A DNA stretch of 64,000 nt from Larkinella soli (GTDB taxonomy: Bacteria > Bacteroidota > Bacteroidia > Cytophagales > Spirosomataceae). The position numbers were made by a program, and so were the translations under genes. A model generated the notes under the pieces. It worked only from the letters and a program-made list of their open reading frames with translations. It was not told the DNA's origin and made no database searches. Positions 23,549-32,044 of the stretch are shown here, piece after piece. The stretch covers positions 186,001 to 250,000 of the forward strand of contig NZ_QTJY01000011.1 in assembly GCF_003703975.1 (NCBI RefSeq), given 5' to 3'. Each line of letters opens with the position of its first letter. Position 1 is the stretch's first letter.

Positions 23549-26500
23549 TTACTTTTTTTCCTCCATTTTTTCTTCACCCTCGGCCATCATGCCTTCGACG
23601 TCTTCGCAGTGCCACATCCGCTGCCGGCGGAAAACCGGCTTCTGGGTCTGGGCTCCGCCTGCCTTGGCCGAAAGCATTTTCTGGATCAGCCGGGCGCGTT
23701 CTTCCTGAAGCTGGTCCCGCTTGCGGTCTTCCTCCTGAAGGTCGAAATAGACGGCACCGTCGATGATGGTTTTCTCGGGCCGGGCGTAGATGGAGAGCGG
23801 GTTGTTGTTCCAGAGAACAAGATCGGCGTCCTTGCCGGCCCGGATGCTGCCCAGGCGGTTGTCGAGGTGCAGAAGCCGGGCCGGGTTCAGCGTAACCATC
23901 TTCCAGGCGTCCTCCTCCGTCATCCCGCCGTATTCGACGGTTTTGGCGGCCTCCTGATTCAGACGGCGGGCCATTTCGGCATCGTCCGAATTGATCGAAA
24001 CCGTCACCCCGGCTTTGTGCATCAGGGCCGCGTTGTACGGAATGGCGTCTTTCACCTCCATTTTGTAGGCCCACCAGTCGGCGAACGACGAGCCGCCGGC
24101 CCCGTGCCGGGCCATCTTGTCGGCCAGTTTGTAACCTTCCAGAATGTGCGTGAAGGTGTTGACTTTAAAGCCCAGCGAATCGGCCACCTTCATCAGCATA
24201 TTGATCTCCGACTGCACGTAACTATGGCAGGTGATGAAGCGTTTTTTGTTCAGGATTTCGGCCAGGGCTTCCAGTTCGATGTCCCGACGGGGCGGGGAAG
24301 CCTTTGCCTTCTCTTTGACATTCAGAGCGTTATAGGCTTTCCAGGTGTTGTCATATTCCCGCGCCCGGGTAAAGTGATCGTAGTAAACCTGCTCGACGCC
24401 CATCCGGGACTGCGGGAACCGAATCCGTACCGCATCGCCCCAGTTGGCCTGCTTCACGTTTTCGCCCAGGGCAAATTTGATAAAGCCGTCGGCGCCGTTG
24501 AGAAGCATTTCCTGCGGGGAAGCGCCCCATTTCAGCTTCACGATGGCCGACTGTCCGCCGATGGAGTTGGCCGAGCCGTGCAGCAGCTGTGAGGTGGTCA
24601 CCCCTCCGGCGAGCTGCCGGTAGATGTTGATGTCGTCGGAATCGATGACGTCGGCCATCCGGACCTCCGCCGAACTGGTCTGCCCCCCCTCGTTGATCGA
24701 GAACAGGGCGATGTGCGAGTGTTCGTCGATGATGCCGTTGGTCAGGTGTTTGCCCGTTCCGTCGAGGACTCTGGCGCCGGCAGGAGCCGGCAGCCCGCGG
24801 CCCACCTGGGCGATTTTGCCGTTCTGCACCAGCACGTCCGCATTCTGAAGTACGCCTTCCTTTTCGTTAGTCCAGACCGTCGCGTTCCGGATCAGGAGCG
24901 TCTGCGCCTTCGGTTTTTCGACATTTCCCATGCCGACGAACGGATAAATCACTTTTCCGTACCGGACCGGTGCTTTGCGGGCGGTGTCGGCGGCCGGGCG
25001 GGCCGGATCGGCGGCCGTTTCGGTCCGGGTGGCGATCCATTTGACGGTTTTTCCGTCCGGCAGATCGCCGTCGCCCCGGAAAGTGTTGCCTTCCCGGTAT
25101 CCGCTCAGCCGGGTGGTGCCGGTCGCCTGCTTATCCAGCTGCACCTGAATGGAAATCAGATCATTATTGACTGATACTTTCGGCGTCATTCTGGCGGAGT
25201 CGGCCGTGATCTGGTAGTCGAATTTGCCGGGTTTGCCGCCGATAATCAGCTTCAGGTTGCTGCGGTCGCCGATGGTCAGGGTATAGGTTCCGCGCAGGTC
25301 TGGGGCATTTTTGTCGGTATACAGGTACTGAGCACCCCGGACCCAGTTCTCCAGAATGATATTTTCGGGCGAAAAGAGGTTGTCGGAGGTGATGAGAAAG
25401 TTCGCCAGCAGACCGGGTTTCAGGCTCCCGACCTCGTTGTCGATCTTCAGCATTTTGGCCGGAATGGTCGTCAGGGCCGCCAGCGCCTGCTGTTCGGTCA
25501 ACCCGTAGTCGATGGTTTTCCGGAGGTTGGGCCAGAACTCGCTGCGGCTTTTCAGGCCGGCCGAGGTCAGCGCGAACGGGATGCCGGCTTTGGCGAGCAG
25601 CGACGGGTTGGCCGGAGCCATCTCCCAGTGTTTCAGTTCGGCAAGGGTAACGTTGTCGGCATCCCAGGCGTCCTCCACGTCGTAGGCCTGCGGGAAGTTC
25701 AGCGGCACGATCAGCGCGGCCCCGGTGGCCTTGATTTCGTCGATGCGCTGGTATTCGTCACCGGCGCCTTTGATGATGTACTGAATGCCGAACTCGTCGC
25801 CGATTTTGTCCGCCCGCAGGACGCCCAGTTTATCGGATACCTCGAAGACGGAGGGCAGGTTCTGAAGCTGGTTGAAAGCTTCCAGCGAGAGGTTGGCCTC
25901 GGTTTTTCCGATGGTCTTCCGGTACCAGTCGGCGTCGAAATAGGTCTGCCGAAGCAGCGCCACCGACCCCATGAGCGAGTTTGGGTAGGCCTGGCCGGAG
26001 CTGCCCTTACTGAAGGAATAATGGGCGGACACCCGATTGCGGATCACCACGTTGTTTTCGCGCTCATCGGCCAGCGTCACGAACACCGAGTTGCCCCGGG
26101 CGATGCCGTCGTGATGATGCGTCACCACCGCTCCGAAGCCCAGCCGCCGGAGTTCGTTGGATTGAGCCGGGTTGGTCTTGAACAGCAGGCCGGCATCGGC
26201 TTCCGACTGGATGGCCTGGTTCCAGTTGTAGGCCCCTTTCCGGGCCGACTCATACTGCGGGGCCGCCCGGAAGTTGTTCGGAGCCCGCTGCACGGCCGGC
26301 ATCCCGTAATCCGATTCGATGTCGACCAGCGCCGGATAGATGCGTTTGCCTTTCAGATCGGCCACGACCGCCCCGGAAGGAAGGGAAACGGTTTTGCCCA
26401 CGGCCTCGATGCGCCCGTTGCGGATCAGCAGGGTGGCATTTTCAAGGGTCGTCTGCGGGTCAACGATGATCGTTGCATTGGTAAAGGCATAGAGGCCCGG

Positions 26501-26599
26501 CCGTTCGTCGTAGACGCCGTTCCGGGGAAACGTGACCTGCGCCCGGCCGGCCTGGATCATACCGGCCGCCAGCAGCGCGGTCAGAAGGAGTTTCCTCAT
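23549..26599 (-). CDS. Exported double amidohydrolase-domain protein
   Basis: A 1016-residue protein with a signal peptide (MRKLLLTALLAAGMIQAGRAQ). Residues about 25-430 form one amidohydrolase-like module; a beta-rich linker (about 450-560) follows; residues about 570-975 form a second. Only the second has the full metal set: H627-x-H629 in DEHSHIALF, TCHSYVQSE, TFTHILEGYK and NSDDAEM. The first has VDIESD where HxH should be and appears inactive. The family includes imidazolonepropionase- and dipeptidase-like hydrolases of cyclic amides; the substrate is unknown. A basic/acidic tail ends the chain (GEEKMEEKK). It heads an operon with the smaller paralogue; a TATTTTTG promoter element is 36 bases upstream. 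Confidence 0.87.
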   Translation of the reverse strand: MRKLLLTALLAAGMIQAGRAQVTFPRNGVYDERPGLYAFTNATIIVDPQTTLENATLLIRNGRIEAVGKTVSLPSGAVVADLKGKRIYPALVDIESDYGMPAVQRAPNNFRAAPQYESARKGAYNWNQAIQSEADAGLLFKTNPAQSNELRRLGFGAVVTHHHDGIARGNSVFVTLADERENNVVIRNRVSAHYSFSKGSSGQAYPNSLMGSVALLRQTYFDADWYRKTIGKTEANLSLEAFNQLQNLPSVFEVSDKLGVLRADKIGDEFGIQYIIKGAGDEYQRIDEIKATGAALIVPLNFPQAYDVEDAWDADNVTLAELKHWEMAPANPSLLAKAGIPFALTSAGLKSRSEFWPNLRKTIDYGLTEQQALAALTTIPAKMLKIDNEVGSLKPGLLANFLITSDNLFSPENIILENWVRGAQYLYTDKNAPDLRGTYTLTIGDRSNLKLIIGGKPGKFDYQITADSARMTPKVSVNNDLISIQVQLDKQATGTTRLSGYREGNTFRGDGDLPDGKTVKWIATRTETAADPARPAADTARKAPVRYGKVIYPFVGMGNVEKPKAQTLLIRNATVWTNEKEGVLQNADVLVQNGKIAQVGRGLPAPAGARVLDGTGKHLTNGIIDEHSHIALFSINEGGQTSSAEVRMADVIDSDDINIYRQLAGGVTTSQLLHGSANSIGGQSAIVKLKWGASPQEMLLNGADGFIKFALGENVKQANWGDAVRIRFPQSRMGVEQVYYDHFTRAREYDNTWKAYNALNVKEKAKASPPRRDIELEALAEILNKKRFITCHSYVQSEINMLMKVADSLGFKVNTFTHILEGYKLADKMARHGAGGSSFADWWAYKMEVKDAIPYNAALMHKAGVTVSINSDDAEMARRLNQEAAKTVEYGGMTEEDAWKMVTLNPARLLHLDNRLGSIRAGKDADLVLWNNNPLSIYARPEKTIIDGAVYFDLQEEDRKRDQLQEERARLIQKMLSAKAGGAQTQKPVFRRQRMWHCEDVEGMMAEGEEKMEEKK

Positions 26600-26634
26600 G
26601 AAAGAGACGGAGTTGATGGATGGAGACAATTTTA

Positions 26635-26642
26635 CAAAAATA
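26635..26642 (-). promoter_or_regulatory. Bacteroidota -7 promoter element for the amidohydrolase operon
   Basis: TATTTTTG on the minus strand, an exact TAnnTTTG match, 36 bases before the ATG at 26599. A TTG lies upstream but at a spacing longer than usual (about 26 bases). Confidence 0.45.
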
Positions 26643-26769
26643 AGAAATCGGTCACATCGCTGACAGAACAACCAAATACAATTTTGGCCTTTCCGTTAAT
26701 TCATGAAAAAAGGCTAATTTTATCGGCGGATTTTATCGGTTCTATTCCTCTTTATCGCTTTTCTGATTC

Positions 26770-27531
26770 ATGCCTCTTTTCGTTTCCATCCGACAAATGC
26801 TGACCACCGCCGGGTTGCTGGCCGTCGTCTCCACCGTCGAAGCCCAGACCACCGTCTCCCAGGCCACCCGCGACGCTTTCAATCAGGTGCATCTGACGAT
26901 TCCAAATTACGACCTGTCGGCCATGTATACGATTGCGGGCCCGGAAGGCCGGGTGATCGGCAGCCCGTATCTGGATTCCAGCTTCGCCAAAACGACGGTC
27001 ACTTTCTACCGGGACATGGCGAAACCGGGGAGCAAACCCCTGACGGAGATCATCGACGCTCCGGTGCGGTATAATCTGGCGGGCAATGAACTGGAGTTCC
27101 GGATCGATCCGAAAACCGTCAAGGCCATCAGCGGGGAGCAGGTTCGTCAGATGAAAACCGAACGGAACGGCCGGCCGGTGGTATACGTCAACGCCAGGGA
27201 GTTCGGCCCTTCCGCCGAACCGAAAGCCCTGCTCGAACAGCTGGCCGACGGCCGCCTGAAGCTGCTGGTCCACCATAAAATATTCGTCAAGAAACCGACC
27301 TACAACGTGGCCATGAGCGTCGGGTCGAAGGATACGGAACTGATTCAGGAAACGCAGTATTACGTCAGCGACGGGAAGAATCTCACCAGACTTTCCCCAT
27401 CCCGCAAGGGCCTGCTGGCGCTGATGAAGGAAAGGGAAACCGAAATGGAAGCCTGGCTGAAAGCCAAAAAACCGGATTATAAAAACCCGGAAGACCTGGC
27501 CGGAGTGTTTCAGTATTATAATGGGTTATGA
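26770..27531 (+). CDS. Exported protein of unknown function
   Basis: A 253-residue protein with a signal peptide (MLTTAGLLAVVSTVEAQ; the ATG at 26797 is an alternative start to 26770). The mature chain is a mixture of beta strands and charged helices, with EIIDAPVRYNLAGNELEF, KLLVHHKIFVKKPTYNVAMSVGSKD and a C-terminal helix ALMKERETEMEAWLKAKKPDY. I recognise no domain. It is divergent from the amidohydrolase operon and 73 bases upstream of hisG, which has its own promoter, so it is probably a separate unit. Confidence 0.6.
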   Translation: MPLFVSIRQMLTTAGLLAVVSTVEAQTTVSQATRDAFNQVHLTIPNYDLSAMYTIAGPEGRVIGSPYLDSSFAKTTVTFYRDMAKPGSKPLTEIIDAPVRYNLAGNELEFRIDPKTVKAISGEQVRQMKTERNGRPVVYVNAREFGPSAEPKALLEQLADGRLKLLVHHKIFVKKPTYNVAMSVGSKDTELIQETQYYVSDGKNLTRLSPSRKGLLALMKERETEMEAWLKAKKPDYKNPEDLAGVFQYYNGL

Positions 27532-27574
27532 GCGGCAATTCGGTGAAGTTGGTAGGGATAGGCGTTAAATTTCT

Positions 27575-27582
27575 TACCTTTG
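27575..27582 (+). promoter_or_regulatory. Bacteroidota promoter for the his operon
   Basis: TACCTTTG, an exact TAnnTTTG element, with TTG at 27549-27551 (23-base spacer). Transcription starting about 7 bases downstream would leave a leader of only 15-20 bases before hisG; there is no room for a leader peptide or T-box. Confidence 0.7.
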
Positions 27583-27604
27583 CGCTTTCTGATACCAGAC
27601 CTGA

Positions 27605-28471
27605 TTGCAAGTGTCTTCCATCCTTCGAATTGCGTTACAAAAGTCCGGCCGGCTAAGCGAAGATTCCTACCAGCTTTTTAAGGAATGCGGCATCCGCTTC
27701 GACTACGGCACCGGTAAGCTTAAATCCGTTTCGTCGAACTTCCCCGCCGAATTTCTGTTCCTGCGCGACGACGACATCCCCGGTTATGTCGAAGACGGCG
27801 TGGCCGATCTCGGCATCGTCGGCGAAAACGTGGCCGTCGAAACCGCCCGCAACGTCCTGACCGTCCACCGGCTCGGCTTTTCGAAGTGCCGGCTTTCGCT
27901 GGCCATCCCGCGCGGAGCCGCCTGGAACGGGATTCAGGACCTGAACGGCAAGAACATCGCCACCTCCTACCCCCGCCTGCTGGGCAACTACCTGCGGGAA
28001 CAGGGCATCTCCGCCGAAATCCACGAAATCAGCGGCTCGGTAGAGATCGCACCGGGCATCGGGCTGGCCGAAGCCATTTGCGACATCGTCAGTTCCGGCA
28101 GCACCCTGCTGAGCAACGGCCTGAAGGAGGTGGAGGTCATCTTTCGCTCGGAAGCCATTCTGATCGCGAGCGCCACGCTGGTGCCCGAGAAGCAGGAACT
28201 GCTCGACAAGCTGCTGTTCCGGATCAAAGCCGTTCAGGCCGCCAAAAACAATAAATACATCGTTCTGAATGCGCCGAACGATTCGCTCGGCCGGATTACG
28301 TCCCTCCTGCCGGGCATGAAAAGCCCGACCGTCACCCCGCTGGCGACGGAAGGCTGGAGTTCGGTCCATTCGGTCATCAACGAGAACGATTTCTGGGAGA
28401 ATATCGAAGCCATCCGGGCCGCCGGAGCCCAGGGGATTCTGGTGATTCCGATCGAGAAAATGATCTATTGA
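27605..28471 (+). CDS. hisG: ATP phosphoribosyltransferase (long form)
   Basis: First enzyme of histidine biosynthesis: joins ATP and PRPP to give phosphoribosyl-ATP. At 288 residues this is the long, self-regulated form with a C-terminal ACT-like domain that binds histidine (about residues 215-288). LRDDDIPGYVEDGVADLGIVGENV (about 58-81) and the PRPP loop region EAICDIVSSGSTLLSNGL (about 158-175) are conserved. Translation seems to start with TTG (27605); GTG at 27611 is an alternative, and no ATG fits. It is immediately followed by hisD (1 base gap). Confidence 0.96.
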   Translation: MQVSSILRIALQKSGRLSEDSYQLFKECGIRFDYGTGKLKSVSSNFPAEFLFLRDDDIPGYVEDGVADLGIVGENVAVETARNVLTVHRLGFSKCRLSLAIPRGAAWNGIQDLNGKNIATSYPRLLGNYLREQGISAEIHEISGSVEIAPGIGLAEAICDIVSSGSTLLSNGLKEVEVIFRSEAILIASATLVPEKQELLDKLLFRIKAVQAAKNNKYIVLNAPNDSLGRITSLLPGMKSPTVTPLATEGWSSVHSVINENDFWENIEAIRAAGAQGILVIPIEKMIY

Positions 28472-28472
28472 C

Positions 28473-29732
28473 ATGCAGATTATTTCTTTTCCACCCCGCA
28501 GCCGGTGGCCGGAACTGCTGGCCCGTCCGGTCCAGTCTACGGCGGCCATTGAAAAGGTCGTCGCCCCGATCCTCGAACAGGTGCGCAGCGGGGGCGACGA
28601 AGCCCTGTACGAGCTGGCCCTTCGCTTCGACGGGCTGGATCTTCGTCAGGAAGGTTTCCAGGTCCCTTCTTCCGAAATCTCCCTGCCTGAAGACCTGAAA
28701 ACGGCCATCCGGCAGGCCTATAGCAACATCCGCACCTTTCACGAAGCGCAGCGGCAGCCGGTCGAGAAGATCGAAACCATGCCGGGGGTGACCTGCTGGC
28801 GCCGGAGCGTCGGCATCGAGAAGGTAGGCTTGTATATTCCGGGGGGAACCGCCCCCCTCTTCAGTACGGTGCTGATGCTCGGCATCCCGGCCCAACTGGC
28901 GGGCTGTCGGGAGATTGTGCTCTGTACGCCCGGCAACCACCCGGCCATTCTTTATGCGGCCCAGCTGGTGGGCGTTACGAAAATCTTCCGCATCGGCGGG
29001 GCACAGGCCATTGCCGCCATGGCCTATGGGACTGAATCCGTGCCGCAGGTGTATAAGATTTTCGGACCCGGCAATCAGTACGTGACCTCCGCCAAGATGC
29101 TTGTGGCGAAGGAGGGCGTCGCCATCGATATGCCGGCCGGGCCCTCCGAGGTAGCGGTTTATGCCGACGACACGGCCGTTCCGGCCTTTGTGGCCGCCGA
29201 CCTGCTTTCCCAGGCCGAACACGGGTCGGACAGCCAGGTGCTGCTGGTGACGACGAGCCGCAGGCTGGTGTCTACGGTCAACCTGGCCCTGACCAGCCAG
29301 CTCGAAAACCTGCCTCGCCGGGATCTGGCGGCCAAAGCCATCGAAAACAGCCGGGCCATTCTGGTAGAGACGACCGACGAAGCCGTCGACCTGCTCAATG
29401 CCTATGCGGCCGAGCACCTGATCCTGAGCGTCGAGAACCCGGAGGAAGTGGCTGAGCGCATTACCAACGCCGGATCGATCTTTCTGGGCAACTACACGCC
29501 CGAATCGGCCGGCGACTACGCTTCCGGCACGAACCATACACTGCCGACCAATGGTTTCGCCCGGGCCTACAGCGGGGTTTCGCTGGACAGCTTCGTCAAG
29601 AAGATAACCGTTCAGCAGATTTCAAAGGAAGGCATTCGCGCCCTCGGACCTACCATCGAGGCCATGGCCGAAGCCGAATCGCTCCTGGCCCACAAACGCG
29701 CCGTCAGCCTGCGGCTGGCGAGTCTGAACTGA
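28473..29732 (+). CDS. hisD: Histidinol dehydrogenase
   Basis: A 419-residue Zn-dependent enzyme that oxidises L-histidinol to L-histidine in two NAD+-dependent steps. Conserved segments include EKVGLYIPGGTAPLFSTVLM, KIFGPGNQYVTSAKMLV, IDMPAGPSEVAVYAD, LLSQAEHGSDSQVLLVT (Zn ligands Gln/His), and NHTLPTNGFARAYSGVS (catalytic His). Complete length. Second gene of the operon; its stop is followed not by hisC, as is usual in this phylum, but by a toxin-antitoxin pair. Confidence 0.97.
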   Translation: MQIISFPPRSRWPELLARPVQSTAAIEKVVAPILEQVRSGGDEALYELALRFDGLDLRQEGFQVPSSEISLPEDLKTAIRQAYSNIRTFHEAQRQPVEKIETMPGVTCWRRSVGIEKVGLYIPGGTAPLFSTVLMLGIPAQLAGCREIVLCTPGNHPAILYAAQLVGVTKIFRIGGAQAIAAMAYGTESVPQVYKIFGPGNQYVTSAKMLVAKEGVAIDMPAGPSEVAVYADDTAVPAFVAADLLSQAEHGSDSQVLLVTTSRRLVSTVNLALTSQLENLPRRDLAAKAIENSRAILVETTDEAVDLLNAYAAEHLILSVENPEEVAERITNAGSIFLGNYTPESAGDYASGTNHTLPTNGFARAYSGVSLDSFVKKITVQQISKEGIRALGPTIEAMAEAESLLAHKRAVSLRLASLN

Positions 29733-29767
29733 ATTTGTGCGTAGTTGATTATATTGCGGAAAACAGT

Positions 29768-30004
29768 ATGACGATGAGCCAGCTTTTGATCGAAATAAAT
29801 TCACCAGAGGACGAGGCTATTCTGCTTTCCCTCCTTCCGAAGCTAAACGGTCGGGTCCTTGAAAAAAGAGAAACGGCTAAACGGTCTCTAAGTGAGGTTC
29901 TGAATGAATTATCAATTAGTGGAATTGCTGAAAAATACGGTGATCCTTCGGAATGGCAGCGGGAAACCCGGAAAGATCGGCCTTTACCCGGACGTGAAGA
30001 ATGA
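29768..30004 (+). CDS. Antitoxin of a VapBC-type pair
   Basis: A 78-residue acidic/helical protein directly upstream of a PIN-domain toxin, with which it overlaps by four bases (ATGA). The sequence MTMSQLLIEINSPEDEAIL, then SLSEVLNELSISGIAEKYGDPSEWQRE, suggests an N-terminal dimerising part and a C-terminal toxin-binding tail rich in charged residues; the exact antitoxin family is not clear. The start at 29768 is preferred over an earlier ATG at 29735, which would begin two bases after hisD; 29774 is also possible. G+C is low compared with the his genes (25 of 60 at 29761-29820). Confidence 0.75.
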   Translation: MTMSQLLIEINSPEDEAILLSLLPKLNGRVLEKRETAKRSLSEVLNELSISGIAEKYGDPSEWQRETRKDRPLPGREE

Positions 30005-30375
30005 TTTTAGACAGTAATGTGATTATTTACTCGATTCTTCCGAAATATGATTCTTTAAGAAAATTTCTGAAAGAAAACGAGTCGATTCTGAAGGTGTCCT
30101 CCATAACACGTATCGAAACGCTTGGATTTCACCGACTTACACCGGATGAGAAGGTGAAGTTTGAAGGATTTTTTCAAATCGTTCCTGACATAACTATTTC
30201 TGAAGCCGTCATTCAGGAAGCCATCCGGCTCAGGCAGCAACGGAAACGCTCGACGGGTGACGCCATCATCGCGGCAACGGCCCTCCTGCACCACCTTCCC
30301 CTGCTGACCAACAACGCCGGTGATTTTACCGACATCCCCGGCCTGAATGTCATCCCGTTACAGTCGGTCCTTTAA
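30001..30375 (+). CDS. PIN-domain ribonuclease toxin (VapC-like)
   Basis: A 124-residue PIN domain that would cleave RNA when not bound by its antitoxin. The acidic Mg2+ site is complete: D4 (ILDSNVIIY), E39 (TRIET), D87 (STGDAIIAATA) and D108 (NNAGDF). Length is normal. It sits inside the his operon, 14 bases before hisC. Base composition is not uniform: 16 of 60 G+C at 30001-30060 rising to 41 of 60 at 30241-30300. Confidence 0.92.
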   Translation: MILDSNVIIYSILPKYDSLRKFLKENESILKVSSITRIETLGFHRLTPDEKVKFEGFFQIVPDITISEAVIQEAIRLRQQRKRSTGDAIIAATALLHHLPLLTNNAGDFTDIPGLNVIPLQSVL

Positions 30376-30389
30376 TTGCCATTACACCT

Positions 30390-31457
30390 ATGTTTCAGTT
30401 AGATACCGTTCTCCGTTCCCACATCCGGTCCCTGACGCCCTACTCCTCCGCCCGCGACGAGTATACGGGCAAGGAGGGCATTTTTCTGGATGCCAACGAA
30501 AATGCCTACGGCTCCGTCACGACCGAAGCCTATAACCGCTACCCGGACCCGCACCAGCAGGCCATCAAGGAGCGGCTGGCGCCGATCAAGGGCGTCCGGC
30601 CGGGCCAGATTTTCATCGGGAACGGTTCGGACGAAGCCATCGACCTGCTGGTGCGGGCCACCTGTACCCCCGGTCAGGATTCCATCCTGATTCTGCCGCC
30701 CACCTACGGTATGTACGAGGTGAGCGCGGCCATCAACGACGTACCGGTCATCCGGGTGCCGCTGACCCCCGCTTTTCAGATCGACGTGCCGGCGGTGCAG
30801 GCCGCGGTGCAGCCCCATACCAAACTGCTGTTCGTCTGCTCCCCCAACAACCCCACGGGCAATCTGATCCACCGAAACGATATTCTAACGCTGTTAGATT
30901 CATTTGACGGCCTGGTTATCGTGGACGAAGCCTATATCGACTTTGCTGATAGCCAGTCTTTTATCGCTCTGCTGGATCAATATTCCAACCTGGTGGTGCT
31001 TCAGACCTTCTCGAAAGCCTGGGGACTGGCGGCCCTGCGTTCGGGAATGGCTTTTGCCTCCGAGGAACTGATCCGTATCCTGGACAAGATCAAACCGCCT
31101 TACAACATCAGCGGCCCTACCCAGCAGCTGCTTCTTCAGGCGCTGGAAAACGTGTCCGGCAAAAACGAAATGGTGGACCGCACGCTGGCCCGGCGTGAAG
31201 AATTAATCGGCAACCTGCTCAATTTGCCGCTGGTTCGGCACGTTTATCCCTCGGATGCCAATTTCCTCCTCGTAAAATTCGACGATCCCAGGGCCATTTT
31301 CGATTACCTCATCAGCCGGCAGATCATCGTCCGCGACCGTCATCGGGTCAGGCTGTGCGAAGGCTGCCTGCGGATTACCGTCGGAACCGGGCAGGAAAAC
31401 GAGCAGCTTCTGTCCATGCTGAAGGCCTTTTATGAAACCGTGACCATTGGTGCCTGA
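30390..31457 (+). CDS. hisC: Histidinol-phosphate aminotransferase
   Basis: A 355-residue fold-type I PLP aminotransferase that converts imidazole-acetol phosphate to histidinol phosphate. Conserved segments: EGIFLDANENAYGS, IFIGNGSDEAIDLLVRA, FVCSPNNPTGN, VIVDEAYIDFA and the PLP lysine in TFSKAWGLAALRSG. The start ATG is at 30390. It ends the his cluster in this window: hisB, hisH, hisA, hisF and hisI are not downstream, so they must be elsewhere. Confidence 0.96.
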   Translation: MFQLDTVLRSHIRSLTPYSSARDEYTGKEGIFLDANENAYGSVTTEAYNRYPDPHQQAIKERLAPIKGVRPGQIFIGNGSDEAIDLLVRATCTPGQDSILILPPTYGMYEVSAAINDVPVIRVPLTPAFQIDVPAVQAAVQPHTKLLFVCSPNNPTGNLIHRNDILTLLDSFDGLVIVDEAYIDFADSQSFIALLDQYSNLVVLQTFSKAWGLAALRSGMAFASEELIRILDKIKPPYNISGPTQQLLLQALENVSGKNEMVDRTLARREELIGNLLNLPLVRHVYPSDANFLLVKFDDPRAIFDYLISRQIIVRDRHRVRLCEGCLRITVGTGQENEQLLSMLKAFYETVTIGA

Positions 31458-31481
31458 CCGAGGTCCAACCCATTAAAAAGT

Positions 31482-32012
31482 ATGAAACGATTGCTCCTCC
31501 GGGCCGCCCTCCTGCCCCTCATTGCGCTATTCTTTTCCTTATCGGCCCGGGCCCAGACCAATAACTGGGCCGTAGGTTTCCGGATCGGTGAACCTGCCGG
31601 TCTGAATGTGCGGAAATATTTCGGCGAGAACCAGGCCTTCGACGTAAATATCGGCACCTACGGCGGGGTTTACGGCACCCGCCGGGATTATCGGAGAGGT
31701 CGGTACAGAAATGTCGGGCTCAGCATTCAGGGGCATTACCTCTGGCACGGCGGTATCGGCAAATCCCAGACGCTGCATTATTACTACGGCTTCGGCGGAC
31801 AGATCAACCGCCGGGCGTACTTCCCCGACCGGAATATCAACGAATCCGTGCCGGAAACCTCGCTGGGCGGCTCCGGCGTGGCCGGGCTGGAATACTTTAT
31901 GCCGAACAAACCGTTTTCCATTTTTCTGGAAACCGGCCTGTACGTCGAGGTGCTGCCGTCCCCCTTTTTCTTCGGCCTCCAGTCCGGGCTGGGCGTTCGG
32001 CTGAACCTGTAG
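31482..32012 (+). CDS. Exported beta-barrel-like protein
   Basis: A 176-residue protein with a signal peptide (MKRLLLRAALLPLIALFFSLSARAQ). The mature part has alternating aromatic and small residues typical of a small outer-membrane beta barrel: NNWAVGFRIGEPAGLNVRKYF, LSIQGHYLWHG, LHYYYGFGGQI, SGVAGLEYFM, IFLETGLYVEV and GLQSGLGVRLNL, which ends in the strand-forming pattern of barrel proteins. I cannot name a family. It lies 24 bases after hisC and could be read through from the his operon by proximity only. Confidence 0.65.
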   Translation: MKRLLLRAALLPLIALFFSLSARAQTNNWAVGFRIGEPAGLNVRKYFGENQAFDVNIGTYGGVYGTRRDYRRGRYRNVGLSIQGHYLWHGGIGKSQTLHYYYGFGGQINRRAYFPDRNINESVPETSLGGSGVAGLEYFMPNKPFSIFLETGLYVEVLPSPFFFGLQSGLGVRLNL

Positions 32013-32044
32013 GAAGGTCGCCGATTCCGTACTACCTTTAGGGT

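Noticed and set aside
32033-32040. TACCTTTA as the helicase promoter
   Set aside because: One base off the TAnnTTTG element and only five bases before the ATG, which would leave almost no leader; reported in the gene entry but not as a promoter.
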